From: an uncultured Lysobacter sp.
Lineage (GTDB): Bacteria > Pseudomonadota > Gammaproteobacteria > Xanthomonadales > Xanthomonadaceae
Reading direction: 5' to 3'
NCBI GenBank assembly: GCA_946480055.1
Contig: CAMLID010000007.1
Span: 1-64,000 of the forward strand
Length of the DNA: 64,000 nt
Shown: one piece after another, positions 19,646 through 28,436 of the stretch
How the letters are laid out: each line of letters opens with the position of its first letter
Position numbering within the stretch: position 1 is the first letter of the stretch
Notes under the pieces: model-generated
Databases searched by the model: none
What the model was told of the DNA's origin: nothing
What the model saw: only the letters and a program-made list of their open reading frames with translations
Position numbers and translations under genes: made by a program

Positions 19646-22063
19646 TCAGAACCGGTGCCACAGCCTCACGAAGTAGGCCGCGCCGTTGAGGCCAAACTGG
19701 ACGCTGTCGAAGACATGGCCGTTGTCGGTCTCGTTCGGGTCCTGACGGGTCGGCTTGACGTCGAACACGTTGGCGCCGCCGACGGTGAGCTTGGTGTTCT
19801 CGCCGAAGGCGTAGGTCACGCTGATGTCTGCCGAGGTCTTGGCTTCGTAGCGCGCGTTGGGCACGCCCGCGGCGGTGCCGGAGAAGGTGCCCAGGGTCTG
19901 CGGCCCGAAGTAGATCACCTTCAGGTCGCCTTCCCAGGCGCCGCGCGAGTAGTCGAAGCCGACCACTGCCTTGGACTTCGGCGCGCCCTGCTCGATGAAC
20001 AGCCGCTCGCGTTCGGACAGCAGCACGTCCTCGCGACCGACCAGGGCCGGCGGCGCGTGGATGCCGGTGACCTTGGTGCGGTTGAGATTGAGCGCGACGA
20101 ATGTGCCGAGCTTGCCGCCGCCCCACTCGGCCTCGTGGTTGAAGGTCAGGTCCAGGCCCTCGGTCTTGGTGTCGACCGAGTTGACGAAGAACTGCGCCTG
20201 GCCCACGCCCAGCGAATCCAGGATCGGTCCGATGGTCGGATCGGTGGTGTCGAAGCGGCCGCTGAGCACGATGCGGTCGTCGATGTTGATGCGGTAAGCG
20301 TCGAGGGTGAACGAGGTGTTGGCGGTCGGCGACCAGGTCAGGCCGAGCGTGTAGTTCTTCGAGGTCTCGTCCTTCAGCAGCGGCAGGCCGGCGGCGTTGG
20401 CGATGGTGCCGCCGTTGGGCGCGATCACCACGTCGACCGGTTCGCCGTTGATGAAGTCGGTGATGGTCGAGGAGAAGAACTTCTGCTGCAGCGAGGGCGC
20501 GCGGAAGCCGGTGCTGGCCGAAGCGCGCAGCATCAGCGTATCGGTGGCGCGGAAACCGGCGGCGAGCTTGCCGGTGAGGGTGTCGCCGAAGTCGCTGTAG
20601 TCCTCGTAACGCAGCGCAAAGCCGGTGGTCAGGCGATCGGTGAAGTCGGCTTCGAGGTCGACGTAGGCCGCCCAGCTGTCGCGTTCGTGGCTGCCGGCGT
20701 CGCTGGGCTGGAAGCCCGGGAAGCCCTGGCTGCCGGCGTTGCCGCCGTTGCCGACGCCGTCGGCATCGATGTAGGAGCCCGGTTCGCCGGCGAAGATGCT
20801 GTAGCGCTCGTCACGGCGCTCGGCACCGAAGGCGACGTTGAAGCCGTGGAAGACGCTGTCGAAGTAGCGGCTGACGTCGAAGTTGTAGGTGTTCTGGCGG
20901 AACGAGAAGCCGCCGGCGTCGAAGCTGCTGGCGCTGACGCCGCGGCCGCCATTGAGCAGGTCGAGGTTGGCGATCGAAGCGTTGAGAGTATGGTTGATGT
21001 CGTAGCGCAGCTCGTTGTAGCCGTAGGTCGCCGACAGGTCGGCCTGCCACTCGCCGATGTCCCAGCGCAGGCCGAGAGTGCCGAAGCGGTCCTCGAGATC
21101 GCCGTCGATGAAGGGTACGAAGCCGTTGGGGTACATGGCTGCGGAGTTGCGCGACGGGATGTCTTCCGAACCGATGCCCTCACGCGCGAACGCAGCCGAA
21201 GACGCATCGCGGTTCTGCAGGCCGGCGGTGAAGTACAGGGTCGCGTTCTCGGTCAGCGGCTTCTCGCCGTTGAGGAACAGGGTCTGATTGCGGATCTTGG
21301 AGTCGCCGATGATGCGCGGGCTGCCCTTGGGTTCGGAGCGGTCGGAACGACCGCGGTCCTGGTACTCCAGGGTGATGCCGAGCACGCCGTCGCTGCCCAG
21401 GCCGACGCCGCAGTAGCCCGAAGCCAGCCAATTCTCGCCGTCGCCGCGCGAATACTGACCCCAGCCGGCGACCGCTTCGCAGCCTTTGCGCTTCTTCAGG
21501 CTGATGTTCATCACGCCGGCGATCGCGTCCGAGCCGTACTGGGCGGCGGCGCCGTCGCGCAGGATCTCGACGCTGTCGATCGCCATCAGCGGCAGGGTGT
21601 TCAGATCGGTGCCGGTGTTGCCGCGGTTGCGCGCGCCGAACAGGTTGACCAGCGACGTGGTGTGGTGGCGCTTGCCGTTGACCAGCACCAGGGTCTGGTC
21701 CGAACCCAGGCCGCGCAACGCGGCCGAGTCGATCAGGTCGGCGCCGTCGGCGCCGGTCTGGCGGGTGGAATTGAACGAGGGCGCGGCGTACTGCAGCGAC
21801 TGCGCCAGGTCGAACTGAGCGCCTTCCTCGGTGGCCTGCGCCATCGGCAGCACGTCCACCGGCGAGATCGAGGCGGTATCGGAAGATCGCTGGCTGCGGC
21901 GCGAGCCCAGCACCGATACGGTGTCCAGGGTCTTGGCCTCGCTGGCCGGCTCGGCCGGCGCTTGTGCGTCCTGGGCCAGGACCGGAGCGCTGACGGCGAG
22001 ACCGCCGGCCAGGCAGAGCGCGTAGTGGACGGCGCGGAACAAACGGGTACGGTGCTGCGTCAT
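19646..22063 (-). CDS. TonB-dependent outer-membrane receptor
   Basis: An 805-aa protein. A signal peptide (ALCLAGGLAVSAPVLAQ) is followed by a plug domain: VSVLGSRRSQRS near residue 50, SAALRGLGSDQTLVLVNGKR, and VEILRDGAAAQYGSDAIAGV. A 22-strand barrel follows, ending in the terminal aromatic residue F (RLWHRF). TonB receptors import iron complexes, B12, nickel or carbohydrates using TonB energy. The plug style ('RGLGSDQTLVLVNGKRHHT') matches a clade broadly present in Lysobacter and Xanthomonas and not tied to one ligand. No Fur or other operator was seen in the 140 bp upstream. Confidence 0.95.
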   Translation of the reverse strand: MTQHRTRLFRAVHYALCLAGGLAVSAPVLAQDAQAPAEPASEAKTLDTVSVLGSRRSQRSSDTASISPVDVLPMAQATEEGAQFDLAQSLQYAAPSFNSTRQTGADGADLIDSAALRGLGSDQTLVLVNGKRHHTTSLVNLFGARNRGNTGTDLNTLPLMAIDSVEILRDGAAAQYGSDAIAGVMNISLKKRKGCEAVAGWGQYSRGDGENWLASGYCGVGLGSDGVLGITLEYQDRGRSDRSEPKGSPRIIGDSKIRNQTLFLNGEKPLTENATLYFTAGLQNRDASSAAFAREGIGSEDIPSRNSAAMYPNGFVPFIDGDLEDRFGTLGLRWDIGEWQADLSATYGYNELRYDINHTLNASIANLDLLNGGRGVSASSFDAGGFSFRQNTYNFDVSRYFDSVFHGFNVAFGAERRDERYSIFAGEPGSYIDADGVGNGGNAGSQGFPGFQPSDAGSHERDSWAAYVDLEADFTDRLTTGFALRYEDYSDFGDTLTGKLAAGFRATDTLMLRASASTGFRAPSLQQKFFSSTITDFINGEPVDVVIAPNGGTIANAAGLPLLKDETSKNYTLGLTWSPTANTSFTLDAYRINIDDRIVLSGRFDTTDPTIGPILDSLGVGQAQFFVNSVDTKTEGLDLTFNHEAEWGGGKLGTFVALNLNRTKVTGIHAPPALVGREDVLLSERERLFIEQGAPKSKAVVGFDYSRGAWEGDLKVIYFGPQTLGTFSGTAAGVPNARYEAKTSADISVTYAFGENTKLTVGGANVFDVKPTRQDPNETDNGHVFDSVQFGLNGAAYFVRLWHRF

Positions 22064-22203
22064 TGGCCTAACCCCAGGGACCGGAATTGGCGCCTAGCCT
22101 AAGCCGCTCGCCCCCGAATGGCCAAATTTCGTGAAGGTTTCGCTAAAAATCTGCAAAGCAGTTCCGGTATAAGCGGGTCCGCCTGATCTCAACCCGCTGG
22201 ATC

Positions 22204-22896
22204 TCAACCCGCCCGGCGGCCCCGCCCCAGCAGGCGATCGACCCCGAGCAGGCCGGCACCGAAAACCAGGAACAGGACCAGCACCCCGACCGCGTTGCGC
22301 AGCACCACCGGCCAGCCCAGCACGCCCACGTCCAGGAACGGGTACGGGTATTCGTGCGCGACCGACCCGCGCAGGAACACCCAGACCACGTACAAGGCCG
22401 GGAACAGCAACCAGCGCCACAAGTCGCGCCGGCCCAGCGCGCCGTGCGGCACCGCCAGCAGCCACCAGGCCAGGTACAGCGCCGGCACCGCGTAATGCAG
22501 GCCCGAATCCACCCACCACTGCGCGCCCTGCGGCTGCCAGAGGTGGCGCAGGATGGTGACGTAGACCGTGCCGGTGACGCCGATCGCCAGCGCGATCCCG
22601 CCGCGCACGCGCGTGCTCGCCAGCCAGCGCGCCAGGCGCGCGCCGCCGCCGAACACCGCCACGGCGCAGGTCGCGGTGACCAGCAGGTTGCTGAGGATGG
22701 TGAAGTAACTCAGGTAGCGCACCGTCGCCAGCGCCGGCCCGATCGTGTCCAGGGTCGCACGCACCAGCAGCCAGTACTGGCCGATCAGCGCCGCCAGCGA
22801 GACCGCACCGACCAGGGCGGCGAAGACGCGGCCGAGCGGACCGATCGGATGGGCGGCGGCGGATCCGAAAGCGGAATGGGCATCGCTGGCTGGCAT
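22204..22896 (-). CDS. Pr6Pr family membrane protein
   Basis: A 230-aa integral membrane protein with about six TM segments (for example FAALVGAVSLAALIGQYWLL and VVLRNAVGVLVLFLVFG). It starts at the ATG at 22896. Family blocks include YFTILSNLLVT and GLHYAVPALYLAWWLL with HEYPYPFLDV. Pr6Pr proteins (with FAR-17a/AIG1-like relatives) are widespread but of unknown role. It is divergent from the EamA gene at 23000. Confidence 0.9.
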   Translation of the reverse strand: MPASDAHSAFGSAAAHPIGPLGRVFAALVGAVSLAALIGQYWLLVRATLDTIGPALATVRYLSYFTILSNLLVTATCAVAVFGGGARLARWLASTRVRGGIALAIGVTGTVYVTILRHLWQPQGAQWWVDSGLHYAVPALYLAWWLLAVPHGALGRRDLWRWLLFPALYVVWVFLRGSVAHEYPYPFLDVGVLGWPVVLRNAVGVLVLFLVFGAGLLGVDRLLGRGRRAG

Positions 22897-22999
22897 GGCG
22901 TGCGCTCTCCTTGGGTTGCGGTGCAGCTTCGCACGCGCCGGCACACGGCGCATCGCGACCACGGGCGATAATGCGGCTCCACCCGCGACCGCCGAACCG

Positions 23000-23941
23000 A
23001 TGACCCCGACCACGAAGGCGCAAGTCCAGATCCACTTCTGCGTGCTGTTGTGGGGCTTCACCGCGATCCTGGGCAAGCTGATCTCGCTGCCGGCGCTGCC
23101 GCTGGTGTGGTCGCGCATGCTGATCGTGGTGGTCGCGCTGGCCCTGCTGCCCAAGGTCTGGCGCGGGCTGCGGGCGATGCCGGCGCGGCTGCTGTGGTCC
23201 TATGCCGGCATCGGCGTACTGGTGGCGCTGCACTGGCTGACCTTTTACGGCGCGATCAAGCTCGCCAACGCTTCGGTCGCCGCGACCTGCATCGCCCTGG
23301 CGACGGTGTTCACCGCCCTGATCGAACCCAAGCTGGCCAAGCGCCCGTTCTCCAAGCGCGAACTGGCCCTGGGCGTGGCGGTGCTGCCCGGCGTGGCCCT
23401 GGTGGTCGGCGGGGTGCCGCACGAGATGCGCGCGGGGATCGCGGTCGGCGCGCTGTCGGCGCTACTGGTGGCGCTGTTCTCCTCGCTCAACAAACGCCTG
23501 GTCGAACACGGCGATCCGCTGACCGTGACCGCGCTGGAACTCGGCGCCGGCACCCTCGCCCTTACCGCGCTCGCACCGGTCATGCCGCTGCTGTTCCCGG
23601 CCTTCGCCGGCGAACTGCTGGTGCTGCCGGGCGTGCGCGACGCAGTACTGCTGGTGATCCTGTCGCTGGTCTGCACCCTGCTGCCGTTCGCGTTGTCGCT
23701 GGTGGCGCTGCGCCACATGACCGCGTTCGCGGCCCAGCTCGCGATCAACCTGGAGCCGGTGTACGCGATCGTGCTCGCGATCGCCCTGCTGGGCGAGCAG
23801 CGCGAACTGACCGGGCTGTTCTACGTCGGCGTGGCGATCATCCTGTCGGCGGTGTTCGTGCATCCGCTGATCAGCCGCCCGCGCGCGATGACGCAGCCGG
23901 AGCTGCTGGGGACGGCGGAAGCCAAGAGCGTGTCCGAGTAA
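23000..23941 (+). CDS. EamA/DMT-family transporter
   Basis: A 313-aa inner-membrane protein with two EamA repeats and ten predicted TM segments. Marks include IHFCVLLWGFTAILGKLI at the first helix, YGAIKLANASVAATCIALAT, and AFAAQLAINLEPVYAIVLA with ALLGEQRELTGLFYVG at the end of repeat two. It probably exports a metabolite; the substrate is unknown. The acidic C-terminal tail (ELLGTAEAKSVSE) is cytosolic. Confidence 0.93.
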   Translation: MTPTTKAQVQIHFCVLLWGFTAILGKLISLPALPLVWSRMLIVVVALALLPKVWRGLRAMPARLLWSYAGIGVLVALHWLTFYGAIKLANASVAATCIALATVFTALIEPKLAKRPFSKRELALGVAVLPGVALVVGGVPHEMRAGIAVGALSALLVALFSSLNKRLVEHGDPLTVTALELGAGTLALTALAPVMPLLFPAFAGELLVLPGVRDAVLLVILSLVCTLLPFALSLVALRHMTAFAAQLAINLEPVYAIVLAIALLGEQRELTGLFYVGVAIILSAVFVHPLISRPRAMTQPELLGTAEAKSVSE

Positions 23942-24031
23942 GAAGCGCCGGCATCACTGGACGTGCTGCCATTGCCGTTCGTGCGAGCCCGTCGAACCAG
24001 GAACGGCGACTCCGGTCAACGCCCCGCAAGC

Positions 24032-24403
24032 CTAGACGTGCTGATCGAGCATGATCACGTTGCCGTCGGGATCCGAAAGGATGATGTGCGCCGGTCCGAC
24101 GGTGTCCGGGTCCGCGCGGGTGTCGATAGCGACGCCTTCGGCATCCAGCGACTTCTGTACCTCGCGGACATCCGCAAAAGACGCCAGCGGACTCGCGCTC
24201 TGGTCCCAACCCGGATTGAAGGTCAGGATGTTCTTCTCGAACATGCCCTGGAACAGACCGATCACGGCCGATCCGTTCTTGAGGATCAGCCAACCCTGCG
24301 ATTGATCGCCGCCGAAGATGGAGAAGCCGAGCTTCTCGTAGAACGACTTGGAGGCCTCGATGTCTTTCACCGCGAGGCTGACGGAAAACGCGCCGAGTTC
24401 CAT
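24032..24403 (-). CDS. VOC family protein
   Basis: A 123-aa cytoplasmic protein. FSVSLAVKDIEASKSFYEKL and ILSDPDGNVIMLDQHV mark the two halves of the glyoxalase/bleomycin-resistance fold. The E-x-Q/H metal ligands typical of glyoxalase I are not clear, so no substrate is given. A second VOC gene lies 118 bp upstream in the same direction. Confidence 0.9.
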   Translation of the reverse strand: MELGAFSVSLAVKDIEASKSFYEKLGFSIFGGDQSQGWLILKNGSAVIGLFQGMFEKNILTFNPGWDQSASPLASFADVREVQKSLDAEGVAIDTRADPDTVGPAHIILSDPDGNVIMLDQHV

Positions 24404-24521
24404 GGGTCACGCTCCAGATCGCTGAGGATGGAAGGCAAGGCTAGCAATTGAATCCAACCGAGCCTCGATACCCAGCTCGGCTGAGTGAACTATCGGGCCG
24501 CTGCCGCATAGGCTTGCGCGG

Positions 24522-24866
24522 CTAGAGCTGCCACAAGCCGTGATCGTTGCCGCCCTGGAGATAAATGGCGAAGGTCCCGTGGCCGGGTATCGGCGTGGGC
24601 TCGACGGCGACGAAACCGCCCGCCTGCACCACGGCGGCGACCGCCGCTCGGATGTCGTCCACCAGCCAATACGGCCGGACCACCGGCGCCTCGGTCTCGC
24701 GCAAGGGTGCACGCACCCCGAGCAGCCCGCCATCCGCCAAGGCCGCGGTCCGCGCATTGCCGAGCCCGGCGTCGGGCTCGCCGAAATGCACCCCGTTCGC
24801 CGCCGCGTAGGCGGCGCAGACTCCGTCCACGTCCTGGGTCACGATTTCCAGATAGTGGATCCGCAT
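24522..24866 (-). CDS. VOC family protein (hydroxylase-like)
   Basis: A 114-aa protein starting at the ATG at 24866: MRIHYLEIVTQDVDGVCAAY, then an Ala/Gly-rich first half and FAIYLQGGNDHGLWQL at the end. This matches the short 'VOC, hydroxylase' type (one bidentate beta-alpha-beta-beta-beta pair). Its metal ligands are not conserved in an obvious way. Together with the preceding VOC gene it may reflect local duplication, although the two are not close in sequence. Confidence 0.85.
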   Translation of the reverse strand: MRIHYLEIVTQDVDGVCAAYAAANGVHFGEPDAGLGNARTAALADGGLLGVRAPLRETEAPVVRPYWLVDDIRAAVAAVVQAGGFVAVEPTPIPGHGTFAIYLQGGNDHGLWQL

Positions 24867-25097
24867 GGCTCTCCAATCTCCGATGGCGGTGTCGTCGGTG
24901 CGGCCTGGCCTCTGAGTCGGGCCGGCCGCCGAAGCGGTTCGGCTCGAGCGAATCGCTGGCGCCCGCAGACGGTATCGCGATCCGGCGGGGCATGGAACAT
25001 CAGGGGGTTCACGAGCATGAAGCTTCCCCGCAGACATGGCCGCCTCCGCCGACTATCCTGCGGTTCGTCCACGGCCCAACCGTAACCAGGAACTCCG

Positions 25098-25493
25098 ATG
25101 AATCCGAACACCCAACAGGACCTCGCCCGACTGTTCATGCGCATCGTCCTGGGCGCGCTGATCCTGCTGCACGGCATCGCCAAGCTCAAAGGCGGTATGG
25201 GCGGCATCGTCGGGTTGGTCGAATCGCACGGCCTGCCGGGTTTCCTCGGCTACGGCGTGCTGCTGGGCGAGGTGCTGGCACCGATCCTGCTGATCATCGG
25301 CTGGCATGCGCGCGTCGGCGGCGCGCTGATCGCGATCAACATGCTGTTCGCGATCTTCCTGGTCCACCTGGGCCAGCTCAACGACCTCAACGACCAGGGC
25401 GGCTGGGCGCTGGAGTTGCAGGCCATGTTCCTGGTCTCGGGCGTGGCCATCGCCCTGCTCGGCCCGGGCAGCTTCAGCGCCAACGGCAAGTAA
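25098..25493 (+). CDS. DoxX family membrane protein
   Basis: A 131-aa protein with four TM helices: MRIVLGALILLHGIAKLKGG, then GFLGYGVLLGEVLAPILLIIG, GALIAINMLFAIFLVH and MFLVSGVAIALLGPGSFS. The GxxxxHG and GxxxE-like elements are typical of DoxX/DUF417-like proteins, often linked to thiol or redox stress handling. The adjacent genes give no clue to its partner. Confidence 0.9.
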   Translation: MNPNTQQDLARLFMRIVLGALILLHGIAKLKGGMGGIVGLVESHGLPGFLGYGVLLGEVLAPILLIIGWHARVGGALIAINMLFAIFLVHLGQLNDLNDQGGWALELQAMFLVSGVAIALLGPGSFSANGK

Positions 25494-25669
25494 GCGCGGC
25501 TCATTCCTCGGACGCGACCACACGGTTGTGTCCGCTGCGCTTGACCGCGTGCGGAGCCTGATCGGCGTACGAACCACCGCTAGGCTCGCCCTCATCGACA
25601 ATGGCGCCGCCGTGACGCGGCGCCCGGCGCAGCTACGCGCAACGCACACAACCCACCGGCCCGAGCCGG

Positions 25670-27052
25670 TTACAGTTTGTGTACGCGGAACTTGCGTCCC
25701 TTGATCTTGCCTTCGCGCAAACGCGCCAGCGCCTGCGCGGCCTGCGCGCGCGCGACCGCGACGTAGGAGCGGGTCGGGAACACGTCGATCTTGCCGACCT
25801 GGTCGGCCTTGAGCCCGGCATCGCCGGTGAGCGCACCGAGCACGTCGCCGGGGCGCAGTTTGTCGGTGCGGCCGGCGTCGATGCGCAGGGTCGTCATCGG
25901 CGCGACCGGCACGTTGCTGGCCTTGCCGGCCAGCGGCGCAGCGCGTTCCCAGCGCAGCGGCCGGCCCTGGCGTTCCTCGATCGGCTGGGCGCGCGCGACT
26001 TCGCGCGGGCTGCACAGGCTCAGCGCCACGCCGCCGCGGCCGGCGCGACCGGTGCGGCCGATGCGGTGGATATAGACGTCCGGATCGGTCGGTAACTCAT
26101 AGTTCACCACCGCCGACAGCTCGTGCACGTCCAGGCCGCGCGCGGCGACGTCGCTGGCGACCAGCACATTGCAGCTGCGGTTGGCGAAGCGCACCAGCAC
26201 TTCGTCGCGGTCGCGCTGCTCCATGTCGCCGTGCAGGGCCAACGCGGTGAAGCCGTAGTGGCTCAGCGAGCCGACCACCTCCTCGGTGTCGCGGCGCATG
26301 TTGCAGAACACCACGCAGGAGTCGGGGCGGAACTCCAGCAGCAGCGCGGCCAGCAGCGGCGTCTTCTTGGCCGGCTCGACTTCGTAGAAATGCTGTTCGA
26401 CCGCGGGCTGATCGGCGGCGCCCTCGACCGTGACCTCGACCGGCTCGCGCATCATCTTCGCGGCCAGGGTGCGGATCGCGTCCGGGAAGGTGGCCGAGAA
26501 CAACAGGGTCTGGCGCTTGCGCGGGGTCTTGCCGACCAGTTCGCGGATCGGCTCCTCGAAGCCCATGTCGAGCATGCGGTCGGCCTCGTCCAGCACCAGC
26601 GCCGAGACCGCGTCCAGACGCAGCGCCTGCTTGCGCACCAGTTCCTGCAGGCGTCCGGGCGTGCCGACCACGACATGCGGGGCATGCTCCAGCGAGGCCA
26701 GCTGCGGCCCCAGCGGCATGCCGCCGCAGAGCACGGAAATCTTCAGATTGGGAATCGCGAAGGCGAGCTTGCGCAGCTGACGCCCGACCTGGTCGGCCAG
26801 TTCGCGGGTCGGGCACAGCACCAGGGCCTGGGTCCGGCCCTCGGCCGGGTCCAGCCGATGCAGCAGGCCCAGGCCGAAGGCGGCGGTCTTGCCGCTGCCG
26901 GTCGGGGCCTGCGCGATCAGGTCGCGGCCTTCCAACAGGGCCGGCAGGCCCTGGGCCTGGATAGGGGTCATGCGCTCGTAGCCGAGCGCGGCCACGCCCT
27001 GCAACAGGGCGGGCGACAGCGGGAGGGAGGCGAAATCGTCGGTCTGGCTCAT
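25670..27052 (-). CDS. dbpA: ATP-dependent RNA helicase DbpA
   Basis: A 460-aa DEAD-box helicase starting at the ATG at 27052 (MSQTDDFASLPLSP). DbpA acts in 50S ribosomal subunit assembly by binding hairpin 92 of 23S rRNA. Motifs in order: Q motif (YERMTPIQAQ), Walker A APTGSGKT, PTRELADQ, VLDEADRM, LFSAT, VFCNMRRDTEE, ASDVAARGLDV and HRIGRTGR. The C-terminal ~75 residues (TTLRIDAGRTDKLRPGDVLG) are the DbpA-type RNA-binding domain, which separates it from generic RhlE/RhlB helicases. The frame is open further upstream but there is no family resemblance there. Confidence 0.96.
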   Translation of the reverse strand: MSQTDDFASLPLSPALLQGVAALGYERMTPIQAQGLPALLEGRDLIAQAPTGSGKTAAFGLGLLHRLDPAEGRTQALVLCPTRELADQVGRQLRKLAFAIPNLKISVLCGGMPLGPQLASLEHAPHVVVGTPGRLQELVRKQALRLDAVSALVLDEADRMLDMGFEEPIRELVGKTPRKRQTLLFSATFPDAIRTLAAKMMREPVEVTVEGAADQPAVEQHFYEVEPAKKTPLLAALLLEFRPDSCVVFCNMRRDTEEVVGSLSHYGFTALALHGDMEQRDRDEVLVRFANRSCNVLVASDVAARGLDVHELSAVVNYELPTDPDVYIHRIGRTGRAGRGGVALSLCSPREVARAQPIEERQGRPLRWERAAPLAGKASNVPVAPMTTLRIDAGRTDKLRPGDVLGALTGDAGLKADQVGKIDVFPTRSYVAVARAQAAQALARLREGKIKGRKFRVHKL

Positions 27053-27187
27053 GCGCCATGATCGCAGCATTGGCCCGAGCCTGCGCTCCAACGTCGCCGT
27101 TCCGGTCCATGGCGGCTTATGCTGCCGGCGTCGACGCGGTCCGCTGCGGTTGCCGCCGCGACGCCGGTCGCCACAGGGAGCGCGTGC

Positions 27188-27760
27188 ATGGAACCGCAAT
27201 TCCTCCACATCCGGGTGCTGCTCGGCATCATCCTAGGCCTGGCGATCACCACCCTGCTCAAGGGCATGGCGCGCTTCGTCCAGCACCCCGGCCGGGACCG
27301 CATCTATTGGGTGCACTTGGGCTGGGCGGTGTCTATGTTCATCCTGCTCACCCATTTCTGGTGGTGGGAGTTCCGCCTGATCCACGTCCATGCGTGGAGC
27401 ATCACCGCCTACGCGTTCCTGATCTTCTACGTGGTCGTGCTGTTCCTGCTGTGCACCTTGCTGTTCCCCGACGACATCGGCGACTACGGCGGCTGGCAGG
27501 ACTACTTCCAGTCGCGGCGCAAATGGTTCTTCGGGATCATGGCGCTGAGCTATCTGGTCGACTTCATCGACACCGCGATCAAAGGCGGCATGTATTTCGA
27601 AAGCCGCGGCGCCGAGTACCCCGTGCGCAATTTCGGCTATGTGCTGATGTGCCTGATCGCGATGCGCACGCGCTCGGAGTGGTTCCATCGGATCTTCGTG
27701 ATCGCCGGCATCGCATACGAACTGTCCTGGATCTACCGCTTGTACGACTTCGTCGACTGA
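27188..27760 (+). CDS. Multi-pass membrane protein, unknown function
   Basis: A 190-aa protein starting at the ATG at 27188 (MEPQFLHIRVLLG). It has about five TM segments: LGIILGLAITTLLKGMARFV, WVHLGWAVSMFILLTHFWWW, ITAYAFLIFYVVVLFLLCTLL, ALSYLVDFIDTAIKGG and IFVIAGIAYELSWIYRLY. Aromatic residues are frequent. No known family is recognised. It is followed 20 bp later by another gene on the same strand, so they may be cotranscribed. Confidence 0.8.
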   Translation: MEPQFLHIRVLLGIILGLAITTLLKGMARFVQHPGRDRIYWVHLGWAVSMFILLTHFWWWEFRLIHVHAWSITAYAFLIFYVVVLFLLCTLLFPDDIGDYGGWQDYFQSRRKWFFGIMALSYLVDFIDTAIKGGMYFESRGAEYPVRNFGYVLMCLIAMRTRSEWFHRIFVIAGIAYELSWIYRLYDFVD

Positions 27761-27780
27761 ATACCGGAGCGCATGAACGC

Positions 27781-28275
27781 ATGGATGCGGAAACCCTCAA
27801 GATCCTGATCGCGGTCGTCGGCGCCAGCATCTCATTCTGCTGGGGCTTGTGGACCTGGCGGATCGCACGACGCGACCAGTGGCAGGCGCAACAGCGCGGA
27901 AGCGAACGACTGTCGGAAGCCCGGCGCATCGAGGCGACCCGGCCCTTCCTGGAGAAGCAGCTCGAGCTCTACGCGGAAGCGGCGCGGGTCTGCGCGCGGA
28001 TCGCGTCCGCGCACGACGGCGCCGACGCCGTCGCCCGCTTCTGGGAGTTGTATTGGGGCGAACTGGCACTGGTGGAGAACCGCGAGGTCGAAGCCAAGAT
28101 GGTGCAGTTCGGGCAGGCGCTGGAGTACATGCCCGAGGATCGCTCGGAACTGCGTCATCGCGCGCTGGAGCTTGCGGCCGCCTGTCGCGCATCGCTGGCC
28201 CGATCCTGGGGCGTGGACGCCTGGGTCGCACCGGACCTCGCCTCGGAACGCGCCGAACCACCGAAGCGGGCATAG
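27781..28275 (+). CDS. Membrane-anchored hypothetical protein
   Basis: A 164-aa protein with one N-terminal TM anchor (ILIAVVGASISFCWGLWTW). A long helical cytosolic part follows (SERLSEARRIEATRPFLEKQ, YAEAARVCARIASAH, ELYWGELALVENREVEAKMV). This anchor-plus-helix layout is common in small signalling or scaffold proteins, but no family is recognised. The ATG at 27781 follows the membrane protein gene by 20 bp. Confidence 0.7.
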   Translation: MDAETLKILIAVVGASISFCWGLWTWRIARRDQWQAQQRGSERLSEARRIEATRPFLEKQLELYAEAARVCARIASAHDGADAVARFWELYWGELALVENREVEAKMVQFGQALEYMPEDRSELRHRALELAAACRASLARSWGVDAWVAPDLASERAEPPKRA

Positions 28276-28353
28276 CACTCGCGCACTCGCATCGCACGGC
28301 CCCACCGCCGCCCGTCGGCGACCGCTTGACAACGGCATCGACTGGAAATAAAT

Positions 28354-28373
28354 ATTTAGCAAATTAGTTAAAT
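28354..28373. promoter_or_regulatory. AT-rich 20-bp dyad upstream of the acyl-CoA desaturase (putative ArsR operator)
   Basis: ATTTAGCAAATTAGTTAAAT matches its own reverse complement at 16 of 20 positions. It stands out in this GC-rich DNA and lies 63 bp before the desaturase start. The same dyad occurs, with two base changes, upstream of the 147-aa membrane protein gene at 32887-32906. An ArsR gene lies between the two targets. Binding is inference. Confidence 0.6.
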
Positions 28374-28436
28374 CATGAAATTACGTCCGCACCCAACCTC
28401 GGTGCGGGACCGCCGAAGGCTTAGCCGGAGTCCGTC

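Noticed and set aside
19184..22102. 972-aa open frame on the plus strand
   Set aside because: It is the antisense of the TonB receptor gene at 19646-22063, with no family resemblance and composition typical of GC-rich shadows.
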